DNA from: Polyangium spumosum
Lineage (GTDB): Bacteria > Myxococcota_A > Polyangia > Polyangiales > Polyangiaceae
Direction of reading: 5' to 3'
Assembly: GCF_009649845.1 (NCBI RefSeq)
Contig: NZ_WJIE01000002.1
Location: 868,001-932,000, forward strand
DNA length: 64,000 nt
The translations under genes were made by a program, and so were the position numbers. The notes beneath the pieces were generated by a model. The model searched no databases. It saw only the letters and a program-made list of their open reading frames with translations, and was not told where the DNA came from. Positions 8,082-16,447 of this stretch are shown here, in pieces; position 1 is the first letter of the stretch; each line of letters starts with the position of its first letter.

Positions 8082-9847
8082 TGCTCTCGAGCGCGTCTCT
8101 CACGACGTCGACGCGGCCGCTGCTCGAAGGCGTCCGCTCCGCGCTGGAAGAGAGCCTGCTCGCGATCGCCGATCGGGCCGATACGGTCGAGGTCGCAGGC
8201 ACCCTCCGCGAGGGCATCGCCCTCCTGAGCCGCCTCGTCGAGGCCGACGCGCAGGACGGCGACGCCCTCGAAGCCCTCTCGCGCACCTCGGCCGCGCTCC
8301 AGGCGGCTTGCGACAAGCTCACGAACGACGAGGTGGTCCGAAAACGCGTCGAGGGCGCGGCGCGCTGGCTCTCGGACGCGAGCGAGCGCCTGCGTGGGCG
8401 TTTGCCCGTCAGGGCCCTGGGGGCGGCCGCGGACGCGAAGACGGACGAGCTCGTCGCGAGTATCGGCGTGCCACGCGCGCATGTGGTCTTCGTGCCGCCA
8501 CCGCGGGTGCTCACGCGGGAAGAGGCGATGAACGCGGAGGGCGCGCGCGGCCGGGCCCTGCTCGAATCGTCGCGCAGCGCCGCGGGGGATCTCGCGCAGA
8601 TCCGCGCCATCGCCCGTGATTGTTTCGAGGACATCGCGAGCCTCGGCAGCCTGCGCAGGCTCTACGATCACGAGCCCTGGGTCGACGCCGGCCCCTTCGA
8701 GCAGCGCCTGCTCGACAGCCTCGACGCGCTCGTCGCGCTCGAACGGCCGCTCGACCCGGCCGCGCCCTCGCTCGGGCTCGTCGAGTCACTCTTCGCGTAC
8801 GCGATCGAGTGGGTCGTGCCCGATTTCGGGCGGACCTTCGCGCTCGCCTTCACGCTCTGCTGCCTCGACGCGGAGACGGCGATGCGCTGGGTCGTCCTGG
8901 CGCTGCGCCGCTCGCATCCGCGGACGTATCCGGCCTTCGTCGACGCGTTCGCGCTCGGCTCGAACGAGGCGATCGATCGCACGCTCGTCGAGCTCTGCCG
9001 CGAGGACGATCCGGCGCTCGTCGAGGTCGCGCTCGAGGCGATGGCCCGGCGCGGCCGCGTGGACATGGCGAGCGCGGTGCTCCTGCTCATGCGGCCCTCT
9101 TCGCCTGCGGTCCTCGAGAAGGCGATCGACCTCGCGGCGCGCCTTCCCGCGCAGGCAGCCACGCCGCTGCTCTCGCGCCTCGTCTCCGGCGCCGACCCCG
9201 ACGCCGCCGCGAGCGCCGCCGCGGCCCTCACGACGCTCGGCGACGCGAGCGGCCCGAAGCACCTGCGCGCCGTGCTCCAGCGGCCCCGCGTGGACGACGC
9301 CGCCTCCCTGCGCGCGCGCCGCGTCGCCCTCGAGGCGCTCTGCCTGCTCGGCAGCCCCTTCGATCGGAACCTCGTCGGCACGGAGGCGAGCCTCGATCGT
9401 GGGGGTTTGCCCCTGCTCGGCTGGCACGGGCACCCCGATCACGTGCCCGTGCTGATCGAGGGCATCCGCCGCGCGGCGGCGGACGGCATGTTCGAAGAGG
9501 CCGATCGGATCGCGCGGGCCCTCGAGCGGATCGGCGGCGGCACGGCGCCGCGACCGGGCGCGATGGAGGGCGGCGACTTCGAGCAGCGGCTCGCGGCGTG
9601 GTTACGCGTGTTCGAGGAGCGCAGGCCCACGGGCAACCCTCGTCTGCGCTTCGGCCAGGTCTTCTCGCCGGGCCAGATCCTCAGCGAGCTCTCGGCGCGG
9701 ACCACGCGGCAGGGCGAGCGGCCGATGCTCGCGCGTGAGCTCGCGCTCGTGACGCGCCGGGCCGTTCACCTCGACGTCGCGGGCTGGGTCGCCGTGCAGG
9801 AGCGCGCGCTCGCCGCGGCGCGTGAGCTCTTGCCCCGACAGACCTGA
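8078..9847 (+). CDS. HEAT-repeat protein, TIGR02270-like, type VI island
   Basis: 589 residues, almost entirely alpha-helical. The ATG at 8078 overlaps the previous stop (ATGATG, with an alternative Met at 8081). From about residue 280 there are repeated HEAT-like helical pairs (LVEVALEAMARRGRVDMASAV, SPAVLEKAIDLAARLPAQA, and DPDAAASAAAALTTLGDAS). The end of the protein (LGWHGHPDHVPVLIEGIRR, RLRFGQVFSPGQILSEL-like, VHLDVAGWVAVQERAL) resembles the TIGR02270 family, which occurs in type VI secretion regions of myxobacteria and pseudomonads. The N-terminal ~200 residues are also helical but not assigned. Probably a scaffold or chaperone for the spike or its cargo. Its stop codon directly abuts the stop of the convergent gene at 9848. 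Confidence 0.8.
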   Translation: MMLSSASLTTSTRPLLEGVRSALEESLLAIADRADTVEVAGTLREGIALLSRLVEADAQDGDALEALSRTSAALQAACDKLTNDEVVRKRVEGAARWLSDASERLRGRLPVRALGAAADAKTDELVASIGVPRAHVVFVPPPRVLTREEAMNAEGARGRALLESSRSAAGDLAQIRAIARDCFEDIASLGSLRRLYDHEPWVDAGPFEQRLLDSLDALVALERPLDPAAPSLGLVESLFAYAIEWVVPDFGRTFALAFTLCCLDAETAMRWVVLALRRSHPRTYPAFVDAFALGSNEAIDRTLVELCREDDPALVEVALEAMARRGRVDMASAVLLLMRPSSPAVLEKAIDLAARLPAQAATPLLSRLVSGADPDAAASAAAALTTLGDASGPKHLRAVLQRPRVDDAASLRARRVALEALCLLGSPFDRNLVGTEASLDRGGLPLLGWHGHPDHVPVLIEGIRRAAADGMFEEADRIARALERIGGGTAPRPGAMEGGDFEQRLAAWLRVFEERRPTGNPRLRFGQVFSPGQILSELSARTTRQGERPMLARELALVTRRAVHLDVAGWVAVQERALAAARELLPRQT

Positions 9848-10345
9848 TCAGTTCAGCCGCAACATCCGCCCGACGATCTTGTGCACGCCCTCCGCGCGCG
9901 ACAGGATCCGCTCGGCGTACGTCTCGACCTCGCCGATCGCACGCAGCACCACGGCGGCCGTCTGCGCCGAGAGCGAGAGCTCCTCGCCGGCCTCGAGCGT
10001 GATGCGCTTGGCCTGGATGGTGTACGTCTCGGCCGCGTCCACGCCGGGCGTGGGCTGCGTGCGCAGCGCGCCGAGGACGACCAGCGCGCCGCCCTCGCCT
10101 TCCTCGACGAGCACGCGTTCGTGCCTCGCGCGGGCGCCTTCCACGACGGCCTTGTGAACCGACGGATGCAACTTCGCCCGCTCGAGCGTGAGGCCGATCC
10201 CGAGCGTCACGCCGTCGTCGTGGATCTCGTGGATCTCGGCCGTGAACAGCGCGGGCCGCGGGGCCGGCTTCGGCACGGGCTGGAGCCGCACCCTACGTTT
10301 CTCCGCCGCTGCTTCGATCCCACGCACGATGGTGGCACGCTTCAT
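9848..10345 (-). CDS. DUF6484/DUF3540-like small type VI protein
   Basis: 165 residues, ATG at 10345 with GGAGGAG 4 nt upstream. The centre (FTAEIHEIHDDGVTLGIG then GGALVVLGALRTQP) is a small beta-barrel-like segment. The C terminus runs YTIQAKRITLEAGEELSLSA and AERILSRAEGVHKIVGRMLRLN. This is the arrangement of DUF6484/DUF3540 proteins, which have a VgrG-like OB fold and a short beta-helix and are encoded with DUF2169 and DUF4150 genes. It lies 71 nt downstream of the second DUF2169 gene and is probably co-transcribed with it on the minus strand. It may be a mini-spike adaptor. Assignment between the two families is not certain. Confidence 0.65.
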   Translation of the reverse strand: MKRATIVRGIEAAAEKRRVRLQPVPKPAPRPALFTAEIHEIHDDGVTLGIGLTLERAKLHPSVHKAVVEGARARHERVLVEEGEGGALVVLGALRTQPTPGVDAAETYTIQAKRITLEAGEELSLSAQTAAVVLRAIGEVETYAERILSRAEGVHKIVGRMLRLN

Positions 10346-10416
10346 GGCTCCTCCAGAGATTGCGGATTCTATACGAACGGGCGGGGCGATCGGAGCCCTT
10401 CCTCGAGTTCACGGGT

Positions 10417-12378
10417 TCAAGCGAGCCCGCCGAGGGGCGGCGGCGCGACGCCCGGGGCCTTCGCGGCCTCGAACGCGGCGCAGAGCGCGAGGGCGAGATC
10501 ACACCGCCCCTCGCGCGCCTCCCCCGCGAGCGCCTCCGCTTGCTGCCGCTCGTGCACGCGCCAGGCGACCTCGTCGACCCCGTACCTCGCGAGCACCTCG
10601 TGCAGCGCGGCGCGTGCGCCCCAGAGATCGACCTTGATGCGCGCGTATCGCTCGATCGAGAGCTCGCCGGGCGAGGGCACGACGTCTCCCGCCAACGGCA
10701 CCGTGTCTCCCGCCAACGGCACCGTGTCTCCCGCCAACGGCACCATGGCTCCCGCCGAGGGCACCATGGCTCCCGCCGAGGGCACCATGGCTCCCGCCAA
10801 CGGCACCACGTCTCCCGACAACGGCACCACGGCTCCCGCCGAGGGCACCATGGCTCCCGCCAACGGCACCACGGCTCCCTCCGAGGGCACGACGTCTCCC
10901 GCCAACGGCACCACGGCTCCCGCCAACGGCACCACGGCTCCCGCCAACGGCACCACGGCTCCCGTCGAGGGCACCACGCTTCCCGGCGCCGACAGCACGA
11001 ACAGCGGCGACGCCGCGGCGCTCGGCTTCGCGAACGGCAGGGCCGCGTCGGGCTGGATCACCGGCTTCCGTTCCGTCTCCGGCTCCGGCTCCTCCTCGAC
11101 GACCGGCTCCGGCGCCCGGAAGGGCAACGCCGACGGCGGACGGAAAGGCAACACCGACGGCGCTCTGGCTTCTGCCCGCGGGACGAGCGTCTCCGTCCCG
11201 TCATCGTCCGGAGCGATCGCGCCCGCCGCGACGAAGGGCAGCACCGGCGCGGCCGCCGGTTGCAGGCTGCTCACCGGGATCTGACGCGTCGGCGTGCGCT
11301 GAAACGGCGTCGGCGCGAACGGGAGCGCGGCGGCGGGCTTTGGGGTCGACGCCTCGATCGACGGCGGGATCGGCACCGTGCGTGCGGGCGGGGGCCGTTC
11401 GGGCATCGGCGCCGGGATCCCCCGTGTCGGCGCGACGACCACGATCCCCTCCTCCTTCGGGTGCCGGAGCGGCACGGCCGCGCGCCACGTCACGCTGCAG
11501 ACCCCTCGATCCGCGTCGACGAGCAACGTATCGGCGCGCAGCCAGACCTCCTGCGGGTTGCCCCCGCTCCTCGTCACCATCGCGCGGGGCCGCACGTCCT
11601 CGATCACCGCGATCATCCGCGGCAGCTCGGGGTGCAGGTGCTCGAGGAGGAGCTGCGCCTGGGCCGGGAGCTCGGTGATCTGCTGGTCCGTCGGGGCCGC
11701 GTTGAAGTACGACGCGTCCACGCCCGCGGGCAGCGGCTGCTCGTGCCACGCCTCGTGCGACCACGCGCTCCGATGCGCGAGCAGGTGCTCCACGCGCGAG
11801 GGCCAGCGCGGCGCGATCGGGCCGAACCCGACGGGCGGGATCTCCTGCGTCGGGCTCCGCAGCACGAAGCCGAGCGGCTCGAAGTTCGGCGGAGGCGCCG
11901 GCGTCGTCACGTCCACGCTCGGCGCGATCCCCACCGGGTTCCACGACCGCGGGCCCCCGGCCGCGCGCATCCAGCGCAGCGGCATCCGCGTGAACGGCGC
12001 CGGCTCCGAGAGCCTGCCGTCGGGCATCCAGAACCGGTCGCCGTGTACGGCGATCGCCTTGTCGAGTGGCCCCACCACGAGGCGCGCGACGAGCGACGCC
12101 ACGGCTTGCCCGTGCGGCGCCCACGCGTGCCCCACGACCATCACGTCCACGCGCCGCTTGAAGGGCGCGAGGTCCGTCGGCAAGCGGACGCTGCGCGGCG
12201 CGCCGTCTTGCCAGTACATGTCCGCCGCCTGGGGTGCGTCCGGCGTGCCCACGAGCTCGCACGGGCCGTTCCGCAGCGCGTAGGTCGCCTTGCAGACGAC
12301 CGTCATCACGAAGGCATCGGGGCGTGGCTGCCAGACGAGCTTCGCCACGACGAGCGGGGAGGTCGCGGAGACGTGCAC
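10417..12378 (-). CDS. DUF2169 protein with 15 tandem heptapeptide repeats
   Basis: 653 residues from a GTG at 12378. Residues 1-340 are a DUF2169 domain (VAKLVWQPRPDAFVMTVVCK at the start, RFWMPDGRLSEPAPFTRMPL and CSVTWRAAVPLRHPKEEG further on). After a Pro/Ala-rich linker come fifteen 7-residue repeats, mostly GAVVPLA, GAMVPSA or GDVVPLA. A C-terminal helical stretch contains LARYGVDEVAWRVHER, the same module found twice in the DUF2169 protein at 5569-7083. It probably acts as the adaptor for another DUF4150 cargo, and the repeat could be a flexible or beta-solenoid spacer. The closest relatives of the domain lack this spacer as far as I recall, but that needs a search. It is divergent from kamD. 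Confidence 0.85.
   Translation of the reverse strand: MHVSATSPLVVAKLVWQPRPDAFVMTVVCKATYALRNGPCELVGTPDAPQAADMYWQDGAPRSVRLPTDLAPFKRRVDVMVVGHAWAPHGQAVASLVARLVVGPLDKAIAVHGDRFWMPDGRLSEPAPFTRMPLRWMRAAGGPRSWNPVGIAPSVDVTTPAPPPNFEPLGFVLRSPTQEIPPVGFGPIAPRWPSRVEHLLAHRSAWSHEAWHEQPLPAGVDASYFNAAPTDQQITELPAQAQLLLEHLHPELPRMIAVIEDVRPRAMVTRSGGNPQEVWLRADTLLVDADRGVCSVTWRAAVPLRHPKEEGIVVVAPTRGIPAPMPERPPPARTVPIPPSIEASTPKPAAALPFAPTPFQRTPTRQIPVSSLQPAAAPVLPFVAAGAIAPDDDGTETLVPRAEARAPSVLPFRPPSALPFRAPEPVVEEEPEPETERKPVIQPDAALPFAKPSAAASPLFVLSAPGSVVPSTGAVVPLAGAVVPLAGAVVPLAGDVVPSEGAVVPLAGAMVPSAGAVVPLSGDVVPLAGAMVPSAGAMVPSAGAMVPLAGDTVPLAGDTVPLAGDVVPSPGELSIERYARIKVDLWGARAALHEVLARYGVDEVAWRVHERQQAEALAGEAREGRCDLALALCAAFEAAKAPGVAPPPLGGLA
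10669..10983 (-). repeat. 15 x 21-bp in-frame tandem repeat (heptapeptide GAVVPLA type)
   Basis: Fifteen consecutive 21-bp units lie inside the DUF2169 gene. Each encodes seven residues beginning G(A/D/S)(V/M/T)VP and ending L/S-A/E/S/P/T. On the plus strand the unit reads close to TCTCCCGCCAACGGCACCGTG; several neighbouring units are identical at the DNA level, which points to recent expansion by slippage or unequal crossing-over. Length polymorphism between strains is expected. Confidence 0.95.
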
Positions 12379-12451
12379 GCGCCGAGCTTACCATCGCGCC
12401 GCTCGCTCGAAGAGCCTCGGATCACGCGCCTCCGGCGCGGGGCGCGGCACA

Positions 12452-12480
12452 TTGACAATCGGGCCCATCCGCGGCATTCC
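12452..12480 (+). promoter_or_regulatory. Possible promoter of kamDE (weak)
   Basis: A consensus TTGACA is at 12452-12457, but the hexamer 17 nt further on (CATTCC, 12475-12480) is poor and sits only about 8 nt before the kamD ATG. The 109-bp divergent interval between the DUF2169 gene and kamD has no room for a cobalamin riboswitch. Low confidence. Confidence 0.25.
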
Positions 12481-12487
12481 GAGCCCC

Positions 12488-14038
12488 ATGGCCAAGGTCC
12501 CCCTCGATCACGCCACGGTCGACGCGTGCCGCGCCGCGGCGGCTGCGATCGCCGACGACGTCCAGCGCTTCATCGATCGCCACACGACCGTGGGCATCGA
12601 GCGCACCGTCGCGCGCGCCTACGGCGTCACGGGCGCGGATCCCGAGGGCACGCCGCTCGCGAACGCGCTCGTCGACCGCATCCACAAGGCGGGCCTCGCG
12701 GGCCGCGGCGTCGCCTACTTCCTCGGCCGCGCGCTGCTCGACGGGGCGAGCTCCGCGCAGGAGGCCGCCGAGCAGATCGCCTACGGCGGCGCCTCGCTCG
12801 AGGTGGAGGGAGGCCCGACGACGAACGAATGCCGCGGCGCGCTCGAAGCGGAGACCCGCAAGGCCATCACCCGCATCGACGAGGCGCGTGGCGCGCGCGA
12901 GCGGTTCAAGGCGCGCTTCCCCGCCGCCGAGATGCCGCTCAAATACGTGATCGTCGCGACGGGCAACATCTACGACGACGCGGTGCAGGCCAAGGCGGCG
13001 CGCTTCGCGGGGGCGGACATCGTCGCCGTCATCCGCGCGACGGCGCAATCGCTGCTCGATTACGTGCCCGAGGGCCCGACGACCGAGGGGTATGGCGGGA
13101 CGTACGCCACGCAGGAGAACTTCCGCATCATCCGCAAGGCCGCCGACGAGGCGAGTGAAGAGACCGGAAGGTACCTCGCCCAGACGAACTATTCGTCGGG
13201 CCTGTGCATGAGCGAGATCGCGTGGATGGGGGCGGTCGAGCGGCTCGACATGCTGCTCAACGACGCGATGTACGGCATCCTCTTCCGCGACATCAACATG
13301 GAGCGGACGTTCGTCGATCAATACTTCTCGCGCCGCATCGTGGCGCGCAGCGGGCTCGTCATCAACACGGGCGAGGACAACTACCTCACGACGGCCGACG
13401 CGGTGGAGAAGGCGCACACCGTGCTCGCCTCGCAGTTCATCAACGAGGCGTTCGCGCGGCGCGCGGGGCTCTCGGACGAGCAGATGGGCCTCGGCCACGC
13501 CTTCGAGATCGACCCCTGGCTCGAGGACTCGTTCCTCTTCGAGCTCGCGCAGGCGCAGCTCATCCGGCAGATCTTCGACAAGCACCCCATCAAATGGATG
13601 CCGCCCACGAAATTCAAGACGGGCGACGTCTTCCACAGCCACGTGCACGACGCCATGTTCAACCTCGCGGGCGTCATGACGCACCAATCGATCGCGCTGC
13701 TCGGCATGTTCAGCGAGGCGATCCACACGCCGCTCTTGATGGACCGCTACCTCTCGCTGAAGAGCGCGAAATACGTCTTCGGCACGGCGCGGCACCTCGG
13801 CGACGAGATCCAGTGGAAGCCCGGCGGCGTCGTGGAGCAGCGCGCCAAGGAGGTGCTGCTGAAGGCGCACGAGCTTTTGGTGCAGGTGAAGGGCGACAGC
13901 ATCTGGGACGCGATCGGCTGGGGCGCGTTCGGCGACGTGAAGCGCAAGCGCACGGGCGGCAAGGGGCACGCCGGCGTGGTGGCGCGTGACCCCGAGTATC
14001 TGAACCCGATCCTCGACGAGCTCGAAGGAGGCCGCTGA
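12488..14038 (+). CDS. kamD: Lysine 5,6-aminomutase alpha subunit
   Basis: 516 residues, the usual length for the alpha subunit of D-lysine/L-beta-lysine 5,6-aminomutase. This enzyme uses adenosylcobalamin and PLP to move the terminal amino group. The alpha chain forms the TIM barrel that holds substrate and cofactors; recognisable stretches are VIVATGNIYDDAVQAKAARF, GADIVAVIRATAQSLLDYVP, GYGGTYATQENFRIIRKAAD and the Met/His-rich HPIKWMPPTKFKTGDVFHSH. The ATG at 12488 is the last start before the conserved N terminus. kamE follows after 2 nt. The other lysine-fermentation genes (kamA, kdd, kce, kal) are not in this window, so the pathway context is missing. Confidence 0.93.
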   Translation: MAKVPLDHATVDACRAAAAAIADDVQRFIDRHTTVGIERTVARAYGVTGADPEGTPLANALVDRIHKAGLAGRGVAYFLGRALLDGASSAQEAAEQIAYGGASLEVEGGPTTNECRGALEAETRKAITRIDEARGARERFKARFPAAEMPLKYVIVATGNIYDDAVQAKAARFAGADIVAVIRATAQSLLDYVPEGPTTEGYGGTYATQENFRIIRKAADEASEETGRYLAQTNYSSGLCMSEIAWMGAVERLDMLLNDAMYGILFRDINMERTFVDQYFSRRIVARSGLVINTGEDNYLTTADAVEKAHTVLASQFINEAFARRAGLSDEQMGLGHAFEIDPWLEDSFLFELAQAQLIRQIFDKHPIKWMPPTKFKTGDVFHSHVHDAMFNLAGVMTHQSIALLGMFSEAIHTPLLMDRYLSLKSAKYVFGTARHLGDEIQWKPGGVVEQRAKEVLLKAHELLVQVKGDSIWDAIGWGAFGDVKRKRTGGKGHAGVVARDPEYLNPILDELEGGR

Positions 14039-14040
14039 CC

Positions 14041-14796
14041 ATGGCGAAATGGCTACGCGCTTACGGCGACCGTGAAGGCGACGGGATGGTGCAGATGACC
14101 TTCACGCTCGCGATCCTGCCCGGGGACCGCGCGCGGGAAGGGGCGAAGCGCTTCGCCGAGGCCCACGGCCTGAAGGAGCCGCTCGTCACCACGATGGAGC
14201 AATGCTCCCAGGCGCACACGTATTTCGTGGTGTACGGGCATTCGGCGCACCAGGTCGACGTCGATTCGATCGACGTCGCCGAGCTCGCCGCGAAGCCACT
14301 CGCGCGCGAGCAGATCGAGGCCATGGGCAAGGAGCTCGGCCGCAAGATCGTGGTCGTCGGCGCCTGCACGGGCTCGGACGCGCACACGGTCGGGATCGAC
14401 GCGATCCTCAACTACAAGGGCTTCGCCGGGGAGAAGGGGCTCGAGAGTTACAAGTGCTTCGACGCGCACAACCTCGGCGCGCAGGTCGAGAACGTCGAGC
14501 TCGCCGAGCGCGCCAAGGCGCTCGGGGCGGACGCGATCCTCGTCTCGCAGGTGATCACGCAGCGCAATTGCCACAAGGAGAACGCGGCGGCGCTCATCGA
14601 TCTCCTGCAGAAGGAGGGCGTGCGGGACAAATTCTTGCTCCTGCTCGGCGGCCCGCGTATCGACAACAAGCTCGCGCTGGAGCTCGGGTATGAAGGCGGA
14701 TTCGGCCCGGGCACGAAGCCGTCGACGGTCGCCGCGTTCGTGGCGGAAGAGGTGCTGCGTCGCGCGAAGGGGAAGAGCGTCGATCCGAGGCGCTAA
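14041..14796 (+). CDS. kamE: Lysine 5,6-aminomutase beta subunit (B12-binding)
   Basis: 251 residues, partner of kamD. It has the DxHxxG cobalamin motif as SDAHTVG (His115 would be the lower axial ligand to cobalt) and, exactly 11 residues later, Lys126 in NYKGFAG. The same 11-residue spacing separates the B12 His and the PLP-binding Lys in the clostridial beta subunit (His133 and Lys144). The GG-type nucleotide loop is in LLLLGGPRIDNKLALELGYEGGFGPG. All residues needed for base-off B12 and PLP binding therefore seem intact. The stop overlaps that of the convergent fghA gene by 4 nt. Confidence 0.94.
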   Translation: MAKWLRAYGDREGDGMVQMTFTLAILPGDRAREGAKRFAEAHGLKEPLVTTMEQCSQAHTYFVVYGHSAHQVDVDSIDVAELAAKPLAREQIEAMGKELGRKIVVVGACTGSDAHTVGIDAILNYKGFAGEKGLESYKCFDAHNLGAQVENVELAERAKALGADAILVSQVITQRNCHKENAAALIDLLQKEGVRDKFLLLLGGPRIDNKLALELGYEGGFGPGTKPSTVAAFVAEEVLRRAKGKSVDPRR

Positions 14797-15632
14797 CGTA
14801 ATGCGGCCGCGTGGTGCTCCACGTGGTCGCGCATGAACGTCGCGATGAAATAATAGCTGTGGTCGTACCCCGGCTGCATCCGGAGCGTCAGCGGGTGCCC
14901 CGCGGCCTCACACGCCGCGCGGAGGAGCTCCGGCTGCAATTCACGCGTGAGGAATTGATCCGCGTCGCCCTGATCGATCAAGATCGGCAGCCGCTCCTTC
15001 GCCTCCCGCACGAGCTCCGTCGCGTCCCACGCCTTCCACGCCTCTCGATTCGACCCGAGGTACGCGGAGAACGCTTTTTCGCCCCAGGGCACCCGGCTCG
15101 GCGCCACGATCGGCGAAAATGCCGACACCGAGCGATATCGACCCGGGTGCCGGAGCGCGAGCGTGAGCGCCCCGTGACCGCCCATCGAATGCCCGAAGAT
15201 CCCGCGCCGATCCGGCGAGGCCGGCAGGTGCGCCTCCACGAGCGCGGGCAGCTCCAGCGCCACGTATTCGTGCATGCGGTAATGCCGCGCCCACGGCTCC
15301 GTCGTCGCGTCCACGTAAAACCCGGCCCCTTGCCCGAGGTCGTAGGCCGGATCGTCCGCCACCCCCTCGCCGCGCGGGCTCGTGTCCGGCGCGACCACGA
15401 TGATCCCGTGCCGCGCCGCGTGCTCCTGCGCGCCCGCCTTCGTCACGAAGTTCTGCTCCGTGCACGTGAGACCCGAGAGCCAGTAGAGGACCGGGCAGCG
15501 CCCGGACTCGGCCTGCGGGGGCAGGTACACGCCCACGTTCATGTCGCAGCCGAGCGCGCGCGACGCGTGCCGCAGCACCTTCTGGTGGCCGCCGAAAGAG
15601 CGATTGCTCGATACCTGGGTGAAAGGGTTCAT
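14793..15632 (-). CDS. fghA: S-formylglutathione hydrolase (esterase D family)
   Basis: 279 residues, the normal family length, alpha/beta hydrolase. The nucleophile elbow is GIFGHSMGGHG with Ser149. The acid is probably Asp225 (DQGDADQFL) and the base His258 (QPGYDHSYYF). The N terminus (SNRSFGGHQKVLRHASRALGCDM) and YWLSGLTCTEQNF are typical. It hydrolyses S-formylglutathione to formate and glutathione in formaldehyde detoxification; no formaldehyde dehydrogenase is nearby. The true start is ATG 15632; the frame reads further upstream through the methyltransferase gene. Only 4 nt separate it from the upstream methyltransferase stop, so the two are co-transcribed. Confidence 0.93.
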   Translation of the reverse strand: MNPFTQVSSNRSFGGHQKVLRHASRALGCDMNVGVYLPPQAESGRCPVLYWLSGLTCTEQNFVTKAGAQEHAARHGIIVVAPDTSPRGEGVADDPAYDLGQGAGFYVDATTEPWARHYRMHEYVALELPALVEAHLPASPDRRGIFGHSMGGHGALTLALRHPGRYRSVSAFSPIVAPSRVPWGEKAFSAYLGSNREAWKAWDATELVREAKERLPILIDQGDADQFLTRELQPELLRAACEAAGHPLTLRMQPGYDHSYYFIATFMRDHVEHHAAALR

Positions 15633-15636
15633 CCGA

Positions 15637-16275
15637 TCACCCCGTCCGCTCGATCGACACGAGCCACGCCTCCGCGTATCCCTTGCCGCCGAGCATGTGC
15701 TCGTACCGCGCCGGCCGGAGCTCGTGCACCTTCCAGCCGGCCGCGAAGGCCTTTCGGAGGTCCGCCTCCGCGAGCCGCCGCGGCCCTTCGTTCCCGGGCT
15801 CGCGATCACTCCAGACGAGCGCGTGATACATGCTGCCCGGACGAACCACGTGCGCCAGGCTCTCCACGTATCGCGCCCGCATCTCGCTGCCGAACACGTG
15901 GAGCAGCCCCGAATCGAGCACCGTGTCGAACGTCCGCCCGAGCATGACGAGCTCGAGCGCGTTTCCCTGCACGAATTGCACCGATACGGCCTTTTCCGCG
16001 GCGCGCGCCCGGGCCTTCACGAGCGCGTTCTCCACCATGTCGAGCGCCGTCACCACGTGCCCCCGCGCCGCGAGGAAAATCGCGTTGTCGCCGGGCCCGC
16101 AGCCCACGTCGAGAATATCGCCCCGGAACCCGCCTGCCTCCGCCAGCGCCACGATGTCCGCCTGGGGCCGGCCGATGTCCCAGGGCGCGTGGACGCCCTC
16201 CGCGTAGGCATGCTGAAAAACGCTTGCGTCCGGGGGCGCCGCCGGTTCTTTCGCCTCTTCGCCTTCGATCGCCAT
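15637..16275 (-). CDS. Class I SAM-dependent methyltransferase
   Basis: 212 residues from ATG 16275, which has GGAGG 5 nt upstream. A Rossmann methyltransferase: motif I is DILDVGCGPGDNAIFLA (about 53-69), motif II is VVTALDMVE, and motif IV/post is FDTVLDSGLLHVF. The N-terminal HAPWDIGRPQADIV is typical of thiopurine/tellurite-resistance-like and related small-molecule methyltransferases. The substrate is not evident. It heads a two-gene operon with the formylglutathione hydrolase, so a thiol or aldehyde-stress substrate is possible, but this is only inference. Confidence 0.85.
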   Translation of the reverse strand: MAIEGEEAKEPAAPPDASVFQHAYAEGVHAPWDIGRPQADIVALAEAGGFRGDILDVGCGPGDNAIFLAARGHVVTALDMVENALVKARARAAEKAVSVQFVQGNALELVMLGRTFDTVLDSGLLHVFGSEMRARYVESLAHVVRPGSMYHALVWSDREPGNEGPRRLAEADLRKAFAAGWKVHELRPARYEHMLGGKGYAEAWLVSIERTG

Positions 16276-16447
16276 CACGCCTCCTCGTCTCGTCGAGCTG
16301 GTCGCTCTCCATGTGCCGGAGGCGCGCCGCCTGCAAGCTTTTGCGGCCGCAGTTTCGTGCGCGACCGGCCCCGCCGACCGGGAGCCCTCGACGCCGCGCG
16401 GCGCGAGCGGTAGGAGAGGAGACTCCCGAGGTCGAAACGCCCGCGCC

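Noticed and set aside
10669-10983. CRISPR-like array
   Set aside because: The 21-bp units are adjacent without spacers and keep one protein frame, so this is a coding repeat.
1-12378. A complete type VI secretion system or a prophage
   Set aside because: Only spike, PAAR-like and accessory genes are present; no sheath, baseplate, membrane complex, ClpV, capsid or terminase genes are seen.
12379-12487. Cobalamin riboswitch upstream of the B12-dependent kamDE genes
   Set aside because: Only 109 bp separate the divergent genes and no B12-box-like sequence is visible.
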